Shown piece by piece: positions 1 through 9,346 of a stretch of 57,728 nucleotides of DNA; position 1 is the stretch's first letter; each line of letters opens with the position of its first letter. This DNA comes from Chitinophaga pinensis. Lineage in GTDB: Bacteria > Bacteroidota > Bacteroidia > UKL13-3. The stretch is taken from contig CAMDHZ010000019.1 in NCBI GenBank assembly GCA_945898275.1, positions 1 to 57,728 of the forward strand, in the 5' to 3' direction. Made by a program: the position numbers and the translations under genes. A model generated the notes under the pieces. The model was not told the DNA's origin. It saw only the letters and a list, made by a program, of their open reading frames with translations, and made no database searches.

Positions 1-63
1 AACCTTCGAAACCGAAGTAACGGATTTACAGTCCGTCCCATTTGACCGCTCTGGAACCTCCCC
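1..63 (-). tRNA. tRNA-Tyr (GTA), 3' end cut by window edge
   Basis: The reverse strand reads GGGGAGG from position 63 as the acceptor 5' strand, then a D-arm, an anticodon stem CGGA/TCCG around a loop containing GTA, and the beginning of the T-arm. The 3' acceptor strand lies before position 1. The long gap between anticodon arm and T-arm fits the class II variable arm of bacterial tRNA-Tyr. It lies 16 bases downstream of tRNA-Thr and is probably cotranscribed with it. Confidence 0.9.
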
Positions 64-79
64 TTGGCCAAACAAGCCT

Positions 80-155
80 TGGAGCCACTTGCCGGAATCG
101 AACCAGCGACCTACTGATTACAAATCAGTTGCTCTACCAGCTGAGCTAAAGTGGC
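80..155 (-). tRNA. tRNA-Thr (TGT)
   Basis: The complete cloverleaf reads on the minus strand. The acceptor stem is GCCACTT/AAGTGGC, the anticodon stem CTGAT/ATCAG encloses a loop with TGT, the T-arm contains GGTTCGATTCC, and CCA appears to be encoded at the 3' end (positions 80-82). In many Bacteroidota tRNA-Thr and tRNA-Tyr sit together upstream of tuf, which would lie outside this window. Confidence 0.93.
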
Positions 156-464
156 AATTCCTTTGAACAATGAATCGCGTTTGTTATCACATTTAATAAG
201 CTTCTGGAGCGATGCTTATTGAACTGAAAACCTACAAAGAACATTTTTTACTTTTACCTTACTTTGATAAAAGGACTGCAAATGTAATATTTTGCAGCAA
301 GTTTACAAGTAGGAAGCAAAAAATATTTAAAGAGAAGTTTGAAGCGTAACAGTGGGGCAAAAGTAAATTTACATTTTACAAATGCAAAAAAAATTAAGAA
401 AAGATTGTGTCTAGCCTATTTTTCAGGACTTTGAATTTTTAAATTCCTTGCTTATTGTTGAACC
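156..464. other. Intergenic region between tRNA-Thr and the M14 peptidase gene
   Basis: This AT-rich stretch separates divergent transcription units. It holds the predicted tRNA promoter on the minus strand and presumably the promoter of the peptidase gene. I see no ORF, structured RNA or repeat in it. Confidence 0.6.
279..308 (-). promoter_or_regulatory. Predicted promoter of the tRNA-Thr/tRNA-Tyr transcript
   Basis: On the minus strand TACATTTG (286 to 279) matches the Bacteroidota -7 consensus TAnnTTTG. A TTG (308 to 306) lies 19 bases upstream of it at the -33 position. It is about 125 bases ahead of tRNA-Thr. This is a sequence match only. Confidence 0.45.
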
Positions 465-2177
465 ATGAATAAATTAGTTCTGTTTATAACCCTTCAAATA
501 ATTTCATTTTTTTTATTTGCGCAAAAAAAAGAATTGCCTTTCAAAGGAAATTCTAGCCCAACTTATGAAGAACTTATTTCTGCTTATCGGCAGTTAGATG
601 CACTTAGCGAATATGCAACCCTTCTCTCTCCTACTCCAAATTTCTATTATTTGATAATCGATAAAAACAAAAACCTTTCTCCTCCAGCACCAGAAGATAA
701 ATCTCGCTCAGTACTTATGGTTATGAATGGAATCCATCCTGGAGAAAGTGATGGCATTGATGCAAGTTATCTTTGGGCGCAAGATTTACTCATGCATCCT
801 GAAAAGATCGCATCCAACGTTACACTCGTAATTATTCCAATTTACAACATTGAAGGAATGGTTAACCGAAAACAATACACCCGCTGTGGGCAAGTTGGAC
901 CAGAAAAGAAAGGTTTTAGGGCAGATGGCATGAACCTCGACCTTAATCGGGATTTTATAAAAATGGATAGCTGGATTACTGCTACCTTTGTTAGTCTTTT
1001 TAAAGTTTGGAATCCAGATGTATTTATTGATACACATACTTCCAATGGCGCAGATTATCAATATACCATGACGCTAATTACCACCCAACAAGAAAAATTA
1101 GGTGGAAAAATGGCTGAGTTGGTTCATGCCGATGCCTCACGATTTCTTTATAATGATATGAAAACGCGTGGATGGGAAATGGCTCCTTATGTTAACGTGT
1201 TTGGTCGCTCTCCTATTCCAAATGGCTACGAAGTTTTTGTAGAATCGCCAAAATACTCGACAGGTTTTACTGCATTACACCATACCCTTGGTTTTGTTGC
1301 CGAAACGCATATGCTAAAACCTTATGCAGATAGGGTCAATGCAAGCTATGCTTTACTAAAATCCTTATATACTTACACTTCTGATAATACCATTCTAATT
1401 AGACAAGCACGCATCTACGATAAACAAAATAGCATGTTTGAAGCTCCATATGAAAGTAATTTCAAGGTTGATAAAAATGACTCGATTATACTGAACTTTA
1501 AAGGTTATGCTTATGAATCAAAACCTAGCGAAGTAGGAAGCTACCAAAGAATGTTTTACAACAGAAATAAACCAGTTTCCGTAAAAATTCCTTATTTTCA
1601 TAAATGCAAACCTGAATTGGTTATTCAAGCTCCTGCTGCCTACGTAATTCCAAAACAATGGCAATTAGCGAGGTATAAACTACAATTGGCTGGGGTAGAA
1701 ATCAATGAATTCCCAGAGGATACCTTCCTAAATTTAGGAATTTATCGAATTAAAAACATTGAGTTTGCGAAAGAACCTTATGAAGGTCATTTCCCGCACA
1801 AAAACATTAAAGTCGAAAAAACTATAGAACGTACGCTTGTGAGAGCTGGAGATATTATGATTCCGCTTAACCAAGGAAATTGGAAATATGTAATGGAATG
1901 TTTGGAGCCAGAAACAGAAGACGGCTTCTTTGCATGGAATTTTTTTGACCCTATCTTAAACCAAAAGGAAGGTTATTCTGATTACGTTTTTGAAGACGAA
2001 GCCAAGGATTTGCTCTTAAAATTCCCTGAACTTGCAGTTTGGTTCAACACGTGGAAAATAGAAAACCCAGATAAAGCCAATAATCAAAGAGAAGTATTAA
2101 ATTTTATTTATAATCATTCTCCATACAAAGAAGCCGAATTAAAAAGAGTACCCGTTTATAGGTTAGAGGCACAGTAA
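465..2177 (+). CDS. Secreted M14-family zinc carboxypeptidase-like protein
   Basis: 570 residues beginning with a signal peptide (MNKLVLFITLQIISFFLFAQ). HPGE at about residue 92 and DTHTSNG at about 190 are the metal-binding HxxE and distal His motifs of M14 carboxypeptidases, and AETHML near residue 280 supplies the likely catalytic Glu. The roughly 280 C-terminal residues are probably an accessory beta-rich domain. The protein should act in the periplasm or outside the cell on peptides or peptidoglycan; substrate unknown. Its stop codon abuts the stop codon of hpf on the other strand with no gap between them. Confidence 0.8.
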   Translation: MNKLVLFITLQIISFFLFAQKKELPFKGNSSPTYEELISAYRQLDALSEYATLLSPTPNFYYLIIDKNKNLSPPAPEDKSRSVLMVMNGIHPGESDGIDASYLWAQDLLMHPEKIASNVTLVIIPIYNIEGMVNRKQYTRCGQVGPEKKGFRADGMNLDLNRDFIKMDSWITATFVSLFKVWNPDVFIDTHTSNGADYQYTMTLITTQQEKLGGKMAELVHADASRFLYNDMKTRGWEMAPYVNVFGRSPIPNGYEVFVESPKYSTGFTALHHTLGFVAETHMLKPYADRVNASYALLKSLYTYTSDNTILIRQARIYDKQNSMFEAPYESNFKVDKNDSIILNFKGYAYESKPSEVGSYQRMFYNRNKPVSVKIPYFHKCKPELVIQAPAAYVIPKQWQLARYKLQLAGVEINEFPEDTFLNLGIYRIKNIEFAKEPYEGHFPHKNIKVEKTIERTLVRAGDIMIPLNQGNWKYVMECLEPETEDGFFAWNFFDPILNQKEGYSDYVFEDEAKDLLLKFPELAVWFNTWKIENPDKANNQREVLNFIYNHSPYKEAELKRVPVYRLEAQ

Positions 2178-2480
2178 TTAAACCTTTTCCTGCATTTTTT
2201 CTTTGTGCTTTTTAATCTGTGCTACTAACTTATCCATTACCATATCGGTGGCAGCCTCAAAAGTGCTATTGTGTTCCTTGGCAAATACAGGATGCCCACC
2301 TACATTCATCTTTACTTCAACAACTTTATTCTCACCCGTACTATCTTTATCCAGCCTCAGGTAAACATCGGCTTGGTTTGCGCCTTCAAAGAAGGTTTTT
2401 GTTTTTTCAATTTTTGCTTTTACAAAGTCGAGCAACTTGTGGTCGGCTTTAAAATGAATGGATTGAATTTCTATCTTCAT
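2178..2480 (-). CDS. hpf: Ribosome hibernation promoting factor, short form (HPF/RaiA family)
   Basis: 100 residues starting MKIEIQSIHF, with the beta-alpha-beta-beta-beta-alpha pattern of the family and a lysine-rich C-terminal helix. It would bind the decoding region of the 30S subunit in stationary phase. I chose the ATG at 2480 because the 13 residues of the longer reading frame do not resemble the family. xerC lies upstream on the same strand with a 73-base gap, a pairing common in Bacteroidota. Confidence 0.88.
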   Translation of the reverse strand: MKIEIQSIHFKADHKLLDFVKAKIEKTKTFFEGANQADVYLRLDKDSTGENKVVEVKMNVGGHPVFAKEHNSTFEAATDMVMDKLVAQIKKHKEKMQEKV

Positions 2481-2553
2481 ATTTTTTTCATTTGTTGGGC
2501 AATTAGTAATACCTGCCAAATTACCTTTCGCCCGGTTTTATTTGAATAGCAGG

Positions 2554-3456
2554 TTAAGCTCTTGGGTGTTTATTTTTATACACTTGTTTTAATCTTTCTA
2601 TACTGTTGTGCGTGTACACTTGCGTGGCACTTAAATTGGCATGTCCTAATAATTCTTTGATGGCGTTTAAATCTGCACCATTGTTTAACATATGGGTTGC
2701 AAAGGTGTGGCGCAACACATGCGGACTTCTCTTTTGTAAGGTAGTCACTTCAGATAATCTTGCCTTTACCATATTATAAATTTTCTTAGGATAAAGCGCT
2801 TCTCCATTTGCTAAGCAAAACAAGTGTGTAGCCGCCAAACCTTCTACTCTTTTTGCGGCAATAAAAGCTTGCAATGCATCGCTTAATTCATTTGTAATAG
2901 GTATAATTCTTTCCTTATTTCGTTTGCCTAACACTTTAAGTTGCATACGATAAAAATCAACATCTGATTCTTTGAGTCCAATTAACTCTGACAAACGCAT
3001 GCCAGTTGTGTAGTAAGTAAGCAATATCAATTCATCCTGCCAAGTTTCTATGTTGTTTTGGGTTTCGGTTTGAACCGACTCCAATGCAAACAATTCTTTC
3101 ATGGCACGCTCTTCTATAAACACAGGAAGTTTCTTTTCTACTTTAGGCGCTTGTATTCGCGTCATAGGGTTTTGCATCACCAATTCTTCACTTAACATAA
3201 ATTTATAAAAAGCGCGAAGACTAGATACTTTACGAGCTACACTCCTAGCTCCTATGCCATTCTCCATCATTTGTGATAACCAAGAACGTATGTATAAATG
3301 ACTAATATCTTTGAGCAATGTTAGCTGGTATACATCTAAAATATAGGTTTGAAATTGTTGTAAATCATTCTCTAATGCAAGCAAGGTGTGTGCAGATTGT
3401 TTCTTCTCGAAACGTGCATAATTTATGAACTGTTGAATACCTTCTTGTAGCTCCAT
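2554..3456 (-). CDS. xerC: Tyrosine recombinase, XerC/XerD type
   Basis: 300 residues from MELQEGIQQF: an N-terminal SAM-like DNA-binding domain (about residues 5-90) and a catalytic domain with TGMRLSELIGL (first Arg), SPHVLRHTFATHML (HxxR), the second His in LLGHANLSATQ and the nucleophile in QVYTH. Length and motifs fit XerC/D, which resolve chromosome dimers at dif. An upstream start at 3504 is possible, but family members begin near 3456. rpsU, often adjacent to xerC-hpf in this phylum, is about 28 kb away here. Confidence 0.88.
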   Translation of the reverse strand: MELQEGIQQFINYARFEKKQSAHTLLALENDLQQFQTYILDVYQLTLLKDISHLYIRSWLSQMMENGIGARSVARKVSSLRAFYKFMLSEELVMQNPMTRIQAPKVEKKLPVFIEERAMKELFALESVQTETQNNIETWQDELILLTYYTTGMRLSELIGLKESDVDFYRMQLKVLGKRNKERIIPITNELSDALQAFIAAKRVEGLAATHLFCLANGEALYPKKIYNMVKARLSEVTTLQKRSPHVLRHTFATHMLNNGADLNAIKELLGHANLSATQVYTHNSIERLKQVYKNKHPRA

Positions 3457-3634
3457 ATCCTTTATTGCTTGAGGCAATTTATATAATTCAACTTTAACAA
3501 ACAACTAAATAAAGTTCATTTACCTAGTGTTTACAAAATTATGCGCTATTTAAAGTAGAATATTATTTATCTACATCTGAGTATAATTCGATTTGGTTCA
3601 AACCGAAACCAATAAAATGTATTTGCTATTTTGC

Positions 3635-6600
3635 CTACCTGATAACCTTAATTTGTTTAAGGCTGCTACTATTGGTAATTTCAAAAAGATAAATTCCACT
3701 TTCAAATGCTCGCATATCATATCTCAACAAGGTTTCCTTTGTTTCAATAATATCTATTAATTTCCCACTCAGGTCAAACACTTTTATTTGGCTTGAACCT
3801 ATTGGTAATTCAATGTTTAATGTTTGTTCAACTGGATTAGGATAAAAGCGAAGTTGTTGTAAGTTCTTTGAACTTTCTAAACCTATCGCAAAGGGTTTAC
3901 AACTGCCAACCTTATATGTATTTTTATTTCCTCCAGTATTCCTTTCTCCCGCTCCAGGAAAAGAGTAGGTATAATAAAAATAAACCTGTGCTCCCTTAGC
4001 TGCTGTAATTTTAAAAGGCACATTCGGACTAACAGTATAACCCGGTAAACTGCCAGCATTTAGGCCATAATACAAAATACAAGTGGGGCTGCCAACACCT
4101 GTTTTGGAGGGTATAAACGTTAAAGTTGGATTACTTTCGTCTTCAGAAAATTGATAATCAAAATCGCCATTGAATGCACTGCCTCTGCATGAAGGTGTTG
4201 AGTCTATATACAATGTAATTGCTTTAGAATTATTTGAGGCTCCTTGGTTATCAATTGCCGTTGCGGTAAATGTATATGTGCCTGCCGAACCAAACCAATT
4301 ATATTCATATGGGTAACTGGCATCGCTCCCTACCAACCGCGGCCCTTCATATAGTTTAACTTCGCTCACAATGCCGTTTATATCTGATGCAAGAGCACTA
4401 AACTTTACAGGTTCATTGGCAAAATACCTGCTACCATCTGTGGGTGTGGCTATAGTTACCTTTGGTGCAATGTTACTGCTGATTGAAGAAATAATATACA
4501 CTTGGTCTTTGTCTGCATAGGCACCATTACTAACACTCAATTCCATTAAATAAATGCCTTCTTGTAAGCCGTTTATCAAGGGTTTGGATGAACTTTCATT
4601 GGTAATGCTTAAGATACTTGGGCCATAAATTTGTTTCCAAGCATAAGTTAATGTGCCACCTGCTGGGTTGCTACTTTTGCTGCCATCTAAAATCACACTA
4701 TTGGATGGAAGTTGCACCAAGATATTTTCTCCAGCTTCTGCAATGGGCTGCGAATATGGTAATGGCGAAACGTAGGTAAAAGTGAGTTTACCAAGATTTA
4801 ACTCGCCATTGCTAAAAAATATTCTCAGGGTTTGCTTGCCACTTTTTAAAGCTAAATTTTCAATGCTTTTGCTGGCCCAAGTTGTCCAGTTGCCTGGAGA
4901 ATTAACCGATATGGGTGAGCCAACTTGTTGTCCGTCCATACTTAAAATAAAAGGACCGCCGCCTGCACCATTGCCGCAAGCATAACGAAACTGTAAATTG
5001 TAAATTCCAGCTTGTTTGACATCCACTGTATAATTAACCCATTCTCCAGCGGCAATCCAACCAATGGTGTTTCCTTCAACTGCATCTATACTTGCATCTA
5101 CATATTCATTGGTTCTAAAATCCCCTTCGTTTTTTGGCGTATTATCGTTATAAGTTATACCTTGCCCCAAGCCACCTTCAAATACATCATAATTACCAGA
5201 CATCAAAATACCAGGAATTTCAATTGGCGTGCCAGTAAATGGCAATTGCTCGCCAACCACAACAGTGTAAATATTACTAAGGGAATAATTTGTACCCGTA
5301 AAAATCTTAGCATAAAAATGTTGCTTGCCTGCTTGTAAATTATTTACCTTAAAAGTAAATGGTGCTTGGGTTACTTCGCCTAAAACTGTTTCTCCATTTA
5401 CAAATTGAACCTTGGAAACATTTCCAGAATTAACAGTCAATTGAAGGGTGATATTGCTGCCCGGGTAGGCTTCAGAAAAGTTAGCACCTAAAGTTCCACT
5501 TGCATTTGCATCTAAGTTGCTAAGCATACTTTTTGCAGGCACGGTAAACGAGAAATTATCAGAAAACATAACCAATTTTGGTGTATTTCCATAGTTATGC
5601 GCAACATAAGTTTTAACACCATTTTTGATAAACACTGCTGCAAGTGGATGGTTAGAAGTGATGTTATTGCTTACCTTACCCAACACATTCATGGCATGCA
5701 ACCAATGATAAGTTTGCGCATCGGATATTCCAAATTTTAAATTTCGGTTGGAATATGAGTTGTATAAATCAAGGGCCTTTTGCGGATTGATAAATGCCAA
5801 ATAAGACCAATATACATCGTGCCATAAATTGTCATTTACTTGGTTGCTTAAGATACCCGTGTTCTTTTCAATTTCAGCCCAAAGGGTTTTCACATAATTG
5901 GTGTCGTGCCCCAAATACAAAGAGCCCCCATGAATGGGGTACATTTCTATGCCATACGAAGCGGCAATGTCTGCTGTCCAAAAAGTGCCGTTGTCGTAGC
6001 TATTTCCCCAAACCCTAGAAACTAGGCTAAATTGTTGGTTCGAACCAAAATTTCTATTGTAAATATCCAACCAATATTCTTCAATTGCAGTTTGCTCGGT
6101 GGTATATAAATAAATGCCTAAATCTCTGATGGCTTTGTTGCCTGTAACTTCGCCCCAATGAATGAGTGCCGAGTTAAACTGCATACTTTCTGAGGTTGAT
6201 TCTTGGTCGTTGCCCTGCGGAAAAGTTGCAAAGCCGTTTGCCCAGCAATGCCCAGCATACGGACTAAAATTTCTCAAATGAGGGTAGTCGTTGCTATTTC
6301 TGTTGTCATTGGCTGCATCTTTAACCAAGAGGTTTACCATTGCGCCAAAATTATCCTTCCATCCAGGTTCAAATTGTTCTACAAAAGCAGCAGCATGAAT
6401 AAAATAGCCCCAATGAAAATGGTGGTCGTTTATGTTTCCGTCTTGCCCATGCCCCGCTGGATAGCCAATTAAAGTGGACCAATTTTGATTGTAATAAAAT
6501 AAGAATGCTACTTCCCCAGGCTTTGCAGTTAACCAATTTTCTAACCTGTCTTTAACAGTTTTTAGTATTATATTCAATGATGCTGTATCCTTTGTTAGTT

Positions 6601-7768
6601 CTGCTATGCGGGCAGTTTGAATGAGTCTGTTCATCACTTGCCCTTCATTATAGGAATCTGTCCAAGTGCTTAAGCCATCACTTTTAATGGCATCTACTTT
6701 TTCCTTAAGCTTCATCGGACTAAAGCCATTGCTTAGGTGGTTTACATTTGGAAGCGTAGGTAAGATGCCATAAAATTTATTTTCAACCACAAACCTATTG
6801 CTTGCCATGGTTTTTATTTGTCCTCGAACGCCTGCATAAGTGTAGCCATTTGGTGTTGGAGAATTTGCAGCCAAGTGCGACCATTGATGCGGCAAAAGGC
6901 CTTGTAAAATAAGGGTATCGCTGCCTTCTTTTATGTCTGTTTCTACTATAAATTCGGTTTGAACCAAAGCCGTTGCTTCCGTATATTTCCAATTGGCAAG
7001 CGTGTTTTTGGGAAACACATAGGCATATTTTTTGAATTCATTGGCCACAGAATTTACATTGCTTGCGGTAAGTGGAATAAAGGCCAAGGACCAGTAATTT
7101 TTGCCGTTAAGGGTTGAGGTAAAAGTTTTTCCCGATTGGGTCCAAACCGAACCCGTTGGCGCATACACTACAAAGTCGGCGCCATTGCGGACGTTTAAAA
7201 TAATTAGCCTTTCATTGTCAATGCTTGCAGTTCCTTCATTAACAGTAATGCTAGCAATGTCTGCACTGTCTTTGGTAAAATATAAAAAAGGCATGCCAAT
7301 ACCAGCTGTAGCAGTAAAGTTTTGAGTATTATTCTTCCAGTTAAGGCTTACGGTCCAGTCAGAGAAATCAGAAACTTTACAGGCGCTAGCATTTAAGCCG
7401 GTAACACCCACAACAACTGGTAAAATATTATCTATCACCCCCCAAGGAATATAGCTCACTACAAGTCCATTATTAGTTGTTTTAAGGGTAAATGGATAAC
7501 TAAAAAGATTATCAGAGTGGTTGTTTTTTACTTTGTTCGACCACCAATCATTGGTAGGAACAGGTTTGAGAGCCGCATTTCCTGTAGTAAGGGGCGCTCC
7601 AGAAGGAAATGAATTTCTGCCGGCTTGGTCTGTACCTGGAAACGCAGTGGTATAGCTTCCGGCACCCACTGGCACAATTTGCCCGATTAAGAAATTAGAA
7701 AGTAAATTAAGCGCTAAAAAAGTCTTTAACCCAATAAGTGTAATCCCAGAAAATAGTTGCTTCATCAA
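3635..7768 (-). CDS. Secreted multi-domain GH81 endo-beta-1,3-glucanase with T9SS sorting domain
   Basis: 1377 residues. The order is signal peptide (1-30), a GH81 catalytic region (about 45-720) with DHHFHWGYFIHAAA and GNDQESTSESMQFNS, which carry the family's catalytic acidic residues, then an Ig-like module (about 760-850), a CBM6-like module (about 870-1010, with GEWVNYTVDV), a PKD/Ig-like module, a second Ig-like module, a short CBM56-like module and a type IX secretion C-terminal domain (YPNP...VFDLSGK...GIYLFEI). It should degrade fungal, algal or oomycete laminarin-type glucans outside the cell. MKQ at 7765 is an equally good start. No SusCD pair is adjacent. Confidence 0.85.
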   Translation of the reverse strand: MMKQLFSGITLIGLKTFLALNLLSNFLIGQIVPVGAGSYTTAFPGTDQAGRNSFPSGAPLTTGNAALKPVPTNDWWSNKVKNNHSDNLFSYPFTLKTTNNGLVVSYIPWGVIDNILPVVVGVTGLNASACKVSDFSDWTVSLNWKNNTQNFTATAGIGMPFLYFTKDSADIASITVNEGTASIDNERLIILNVRNGADFVVYAPTGSVWTQSGKTFTSTLNGKNYWSLAFIPLTASNVNSVANEFKKYAYVFPKNTLANWKYTEATALVQTEFIVETDIKEGSDTLILQGLLPHQWSHLAANSPTPNGYTYAGVRGQIKTMASNRFVVENKFYGILPTLPNVNHLSNGFSPMKLKEKVDAIKSDGLSTWTDSYNEGQVMNRLIQTARIAELTKDTASLNIILKTVKDRLENWLTAKPGEVAFLFYYNQNWSTLIGYPAGHGQDGNINDHHFHWGYFIHAAAFVEQFEPGWKDNFGAMVNLLVKDAANDNRNSNDYPHLRNFSPYAGHCWANGFATFPQGNDQESTSESMQFNSALIHWGEVTGNKAIRDLGIYLYTTEQTAIEEYWLDIYNRNFGSNQQFSLVSRVWGNSYDNGTFWTADIAASYGIEMYPIHGGSLYLGHDTNYVKTLWAEIEKNTGILSNQVNDNLWHDVYWSYLAFINPQKALDLYNSYSNRNLKFGISDAQTYHWLHAMNVLGKVSNNITSNHPLAAVFIKNGVKTYVAHNYGNTPKLVMFSDNFSFTVPAKSMLSNLDANASGTLGANFSEAYPGSNITLQLTVNSGNVSKVQFVNGETVLGEVTQAPFTFKVNNLQAGKQHFYAKIFTGTNYSLSNIYTVVVGEQLPFTGTPIEIPGILMSGNYDVFEGGLGQGITYNDNTPKNEGDFRTNEYVDASIDAVEGNTIGWIAAGEWVNYTVDVKQAGIYNLQFRYACGNGAGGGPFILSMDGQQVGSPISVNSPGNWTTWASKSIENLALKSGKQTLRIFFSNGELNLGKLTFTYVSPLPYSQPIAEAGENILVQLPSNSVILDGSKSSNPAGGTLTYAWKQIYGPSILSITNESSSKPLINGLQEGIYLMELSVSNGAYADKDQVYIISSISSNIAPKVTIATPTDGSRYFANEPVKFSALASDINGIVSEVKLYEGPRLVGSDASYPYEYNWFGSAGTYTFTATAIDNQGASNNSKAITLYIDSTPSCRGSAFNGDFDYQFSEDESNPTLTFIPSKTGVGSPTCILYYGLNAGSLPGYTVSPNVPFKITAAKGAQVYFYYTYSFPGAGERNTGGNKNTYKVGSCKPFAIGLESSKNLQQLRFYPNPVEQTLNIELPIGSSQIKVFDLSGKLIDIIETKETLLRYDMRAFESGIYLFEITNSSSLKQIKVIR

Positions 7769-7784
7769 TGGAGTTTAATATGTT

Positions 7785-7810
7785 CAAATGTAGGAAAAGC
7801 TTTGAACCAA
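7785..7810 (-). promoter_or_regulatory. Possible promoter of the GH81 gene
   Basis: TACATTTG (7792 to 7785, minus strand) matches TAnnTTTG exactly, 17 bases before the start codon. The nearest TTG at the -33 position leaves a spacer of only 15 bases, so the upstream element is uncertain. Confidence 0.35.
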
Positions 7811-7881
7811 TTATAGTTGTTAAATAATAATGACACAATAGTGATTTGAAATAATTACCTTTATGTCAAGTTGTTTACATT

Positions 7882-8232
7882 ATGAAAACTATAATTAAAT
7901 TTTCTATTCTGCTTTTTGTTTTTACGTTAAATGTTGCATTTACCTATAAGGCTAACCCTAGTTGCATAGGTGTTTATGGTGTTTCAGAGGAAGATTCTTC
8001 GCAAATTTATCTTACGCTAAATGCAGATAATACCTTTAAATACCAAGATTTTTCTGATTCGAAACATAAAATAAGTACTTCAGGAAATTGGGTTCAAAAA
8101 GGAAATAAAATTATCCTAAAAAGTTCGGAATTGCAGTTGAAGTTTCATCACTTATGGACCCTTTCTGATAACGGCAAACAAGTGAAATCTAGAAAAGGAT
8201 TATGTTACTACAATTTATGCAAGGTAGGGTAG
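7882..8232 (+). CDS. Small secreted protein of unknown function
   Basis: 116 residues with an N-terminal signal peptide (about 1-22). The mature part is a short beta-rich domain (IYLTLNADNTFKYQDFSD, then GNWVQKGNKIILKS) resembling small lipocalin-like or META-like domains that many Bacteroidota export, with three cysteines. Specific function not recognised. It is transcribed divergently from the GH81 gene. Confidence 0.65.
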   Translation: MKTIIKFSILLFVFTLNVAFTYKANPSCIGVYGVSEEDSSQIYLTLNADNTFKYQDFSDSKHKISTSGNWVQKGNKIILKSSELQLKFHHLWTLSDNGKQVKSRKGLCYYNLCKVG

Positions 8233-8428
8233 AACTTTGCTTTGAATCAATTTGATTTGCAGCAGGCGCTTCGGTTCAAACCAAAAATTTACATAACTTA
8301 ATTGGGTAAATTACAGTTAAAAAGGCGGAAAAATGGCATGAGGCAATAATTTTGTAAAACACTATCCTTATTATTGGGTTTGTTATTTTTGAATTAATTA
8401 TAATACTTTACATAATAGTAATAGAAGC

Positions 8429-9217
8429 ATGATTGCACCCGAAATAGAGCAGAAAATAGAAGCTATTCGTTTAAAAATTGAGCCATTGCGTGAGGCTATC
8501 ATACTTCATAAGGTATATTCAGCAATAAAGAATTTAGATGATTTAAAGGTGTTTATGTCCTATCATGTTTATGCTGTTTGGGATTTTATGTCGTTGCTTA
8601 AAACCTTACAGAATAACTTAACTTGTACAACAATCCCTTGGTTTCCTAAAGGTAATCCTGATACCCGGTTTTTAATCAATGAAATTGTGGTAGGTGAGGA
8701 ATCTGATATAGATATGAATGGCGTAAGGAAAAGTCATTTTGAACTCTACTTGGATGCGATGCGTCAATTGGGAGCAAGTACAGGTAAAATGGAAGATTTT
8801 CTGAGAGCCTTTCAAGAATCAGGAGATTTAACGGCGTCATTTAAATTGGCAAGTGTACCTAGTGCCGCCCAGCATTTTGTAGATTTTACTTTCAAGGTAA
8901 TTCATAGCGATCAAGCCTTCTTGCAAGCCGCTATTTTTACCTTTGGGAGAGAAGATTTAATCCCGGGAATGTTTATTTCTATAGTGAAAGACATGAATGA
9001 GAAGTTCCCAGACAGTATCTCTATTTTCAAATACTATTTAGATAGACACATCGAAGTAGATGGTGATCATCATAGCCACCTTGCTTTACAAATGACTGCA
9101 AATTTATGCGGCAACGATGAACAAAAATGGGAACAAGTAGAAGCTGTTGTGATAGCATCTCTTGAAAAGCGAAAGCTATTATGGGATGGAGTGTTAGAAG
9201 AGATTGAGGGTAGATGA
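8429..9217 (+). CDS. DUF3050 protein, heme-oxygenase-like fold
   Basis: 262 residues, all helical. It matches from memory the DUF3050 pattern: HKVYSAI near residue 27, YHVYAVWDFMSLLK near 45, AIFTFGREDLIPGMF near 170 and HIEVDGDHHSHLA near 207. The spaced His and Glu/Asp residues could form the metal site of a heme-oxygenase-like di-iron oxidase; that is inference. It sits 129 bases upstream of the Dlt-like operon on the same strand and could supply or modify a building block, but that operon has its own predicted promoter. Confidence 0.75.
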   Translation: MIAPEIEQKIEAIRLKIEPLREAIILHKVYSAIKNLDDLKVFMSYHVYAVWDFMSLLKTLQNNLTCTTIPWFPKGNPDTRFLINEIVVGEESDIDMNGVRKSHFELYLDAMRQLGASTGKMEDFLRAFQESGDLTASFKLASVPSAAQHFVDFTFKVIHSDQAFLQAAIFTFGREDLIPGMFISIVKDMNEKFPDSISIFKYYLDRHIEVDGDHHSHLALQMTANLCGNDEQKWEQVEAVVIASLEKRKLLWDGVLEEIEGR

Positions 9218-9310
9218 TTTTTTGTTTACAATATTTTAACATACCTCTAATTGCATGTATTTATGTAGTCTAAATTGTTTTTTCATTTTAAAAAATCAGT
9301 TATTTAAACC

Positions 9311-9339
9311 TTTGATGTTAATTGAAAATTCTATTTTCG
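9311..9339 (+). promoter_or_regulatory. Predicted promoter of the Dlt-like operon
   Basis: TTTG at 9311 and TATTTTCG at 9332 are separated by 17 bases, matching the Bacteroidota TTG/TAnnTTTG arrangement with one mismatch. The start codon at 9347 lies 8 bases further, implying a very short leader. Confidence 0.45.
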
Positions 9340-9346
9340 CCTGAGA

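Noticed and set aside
2481-2519. Longer hpf start
   Set aside because: The 13 added residues do not match the family, which begins MKIxIQS.
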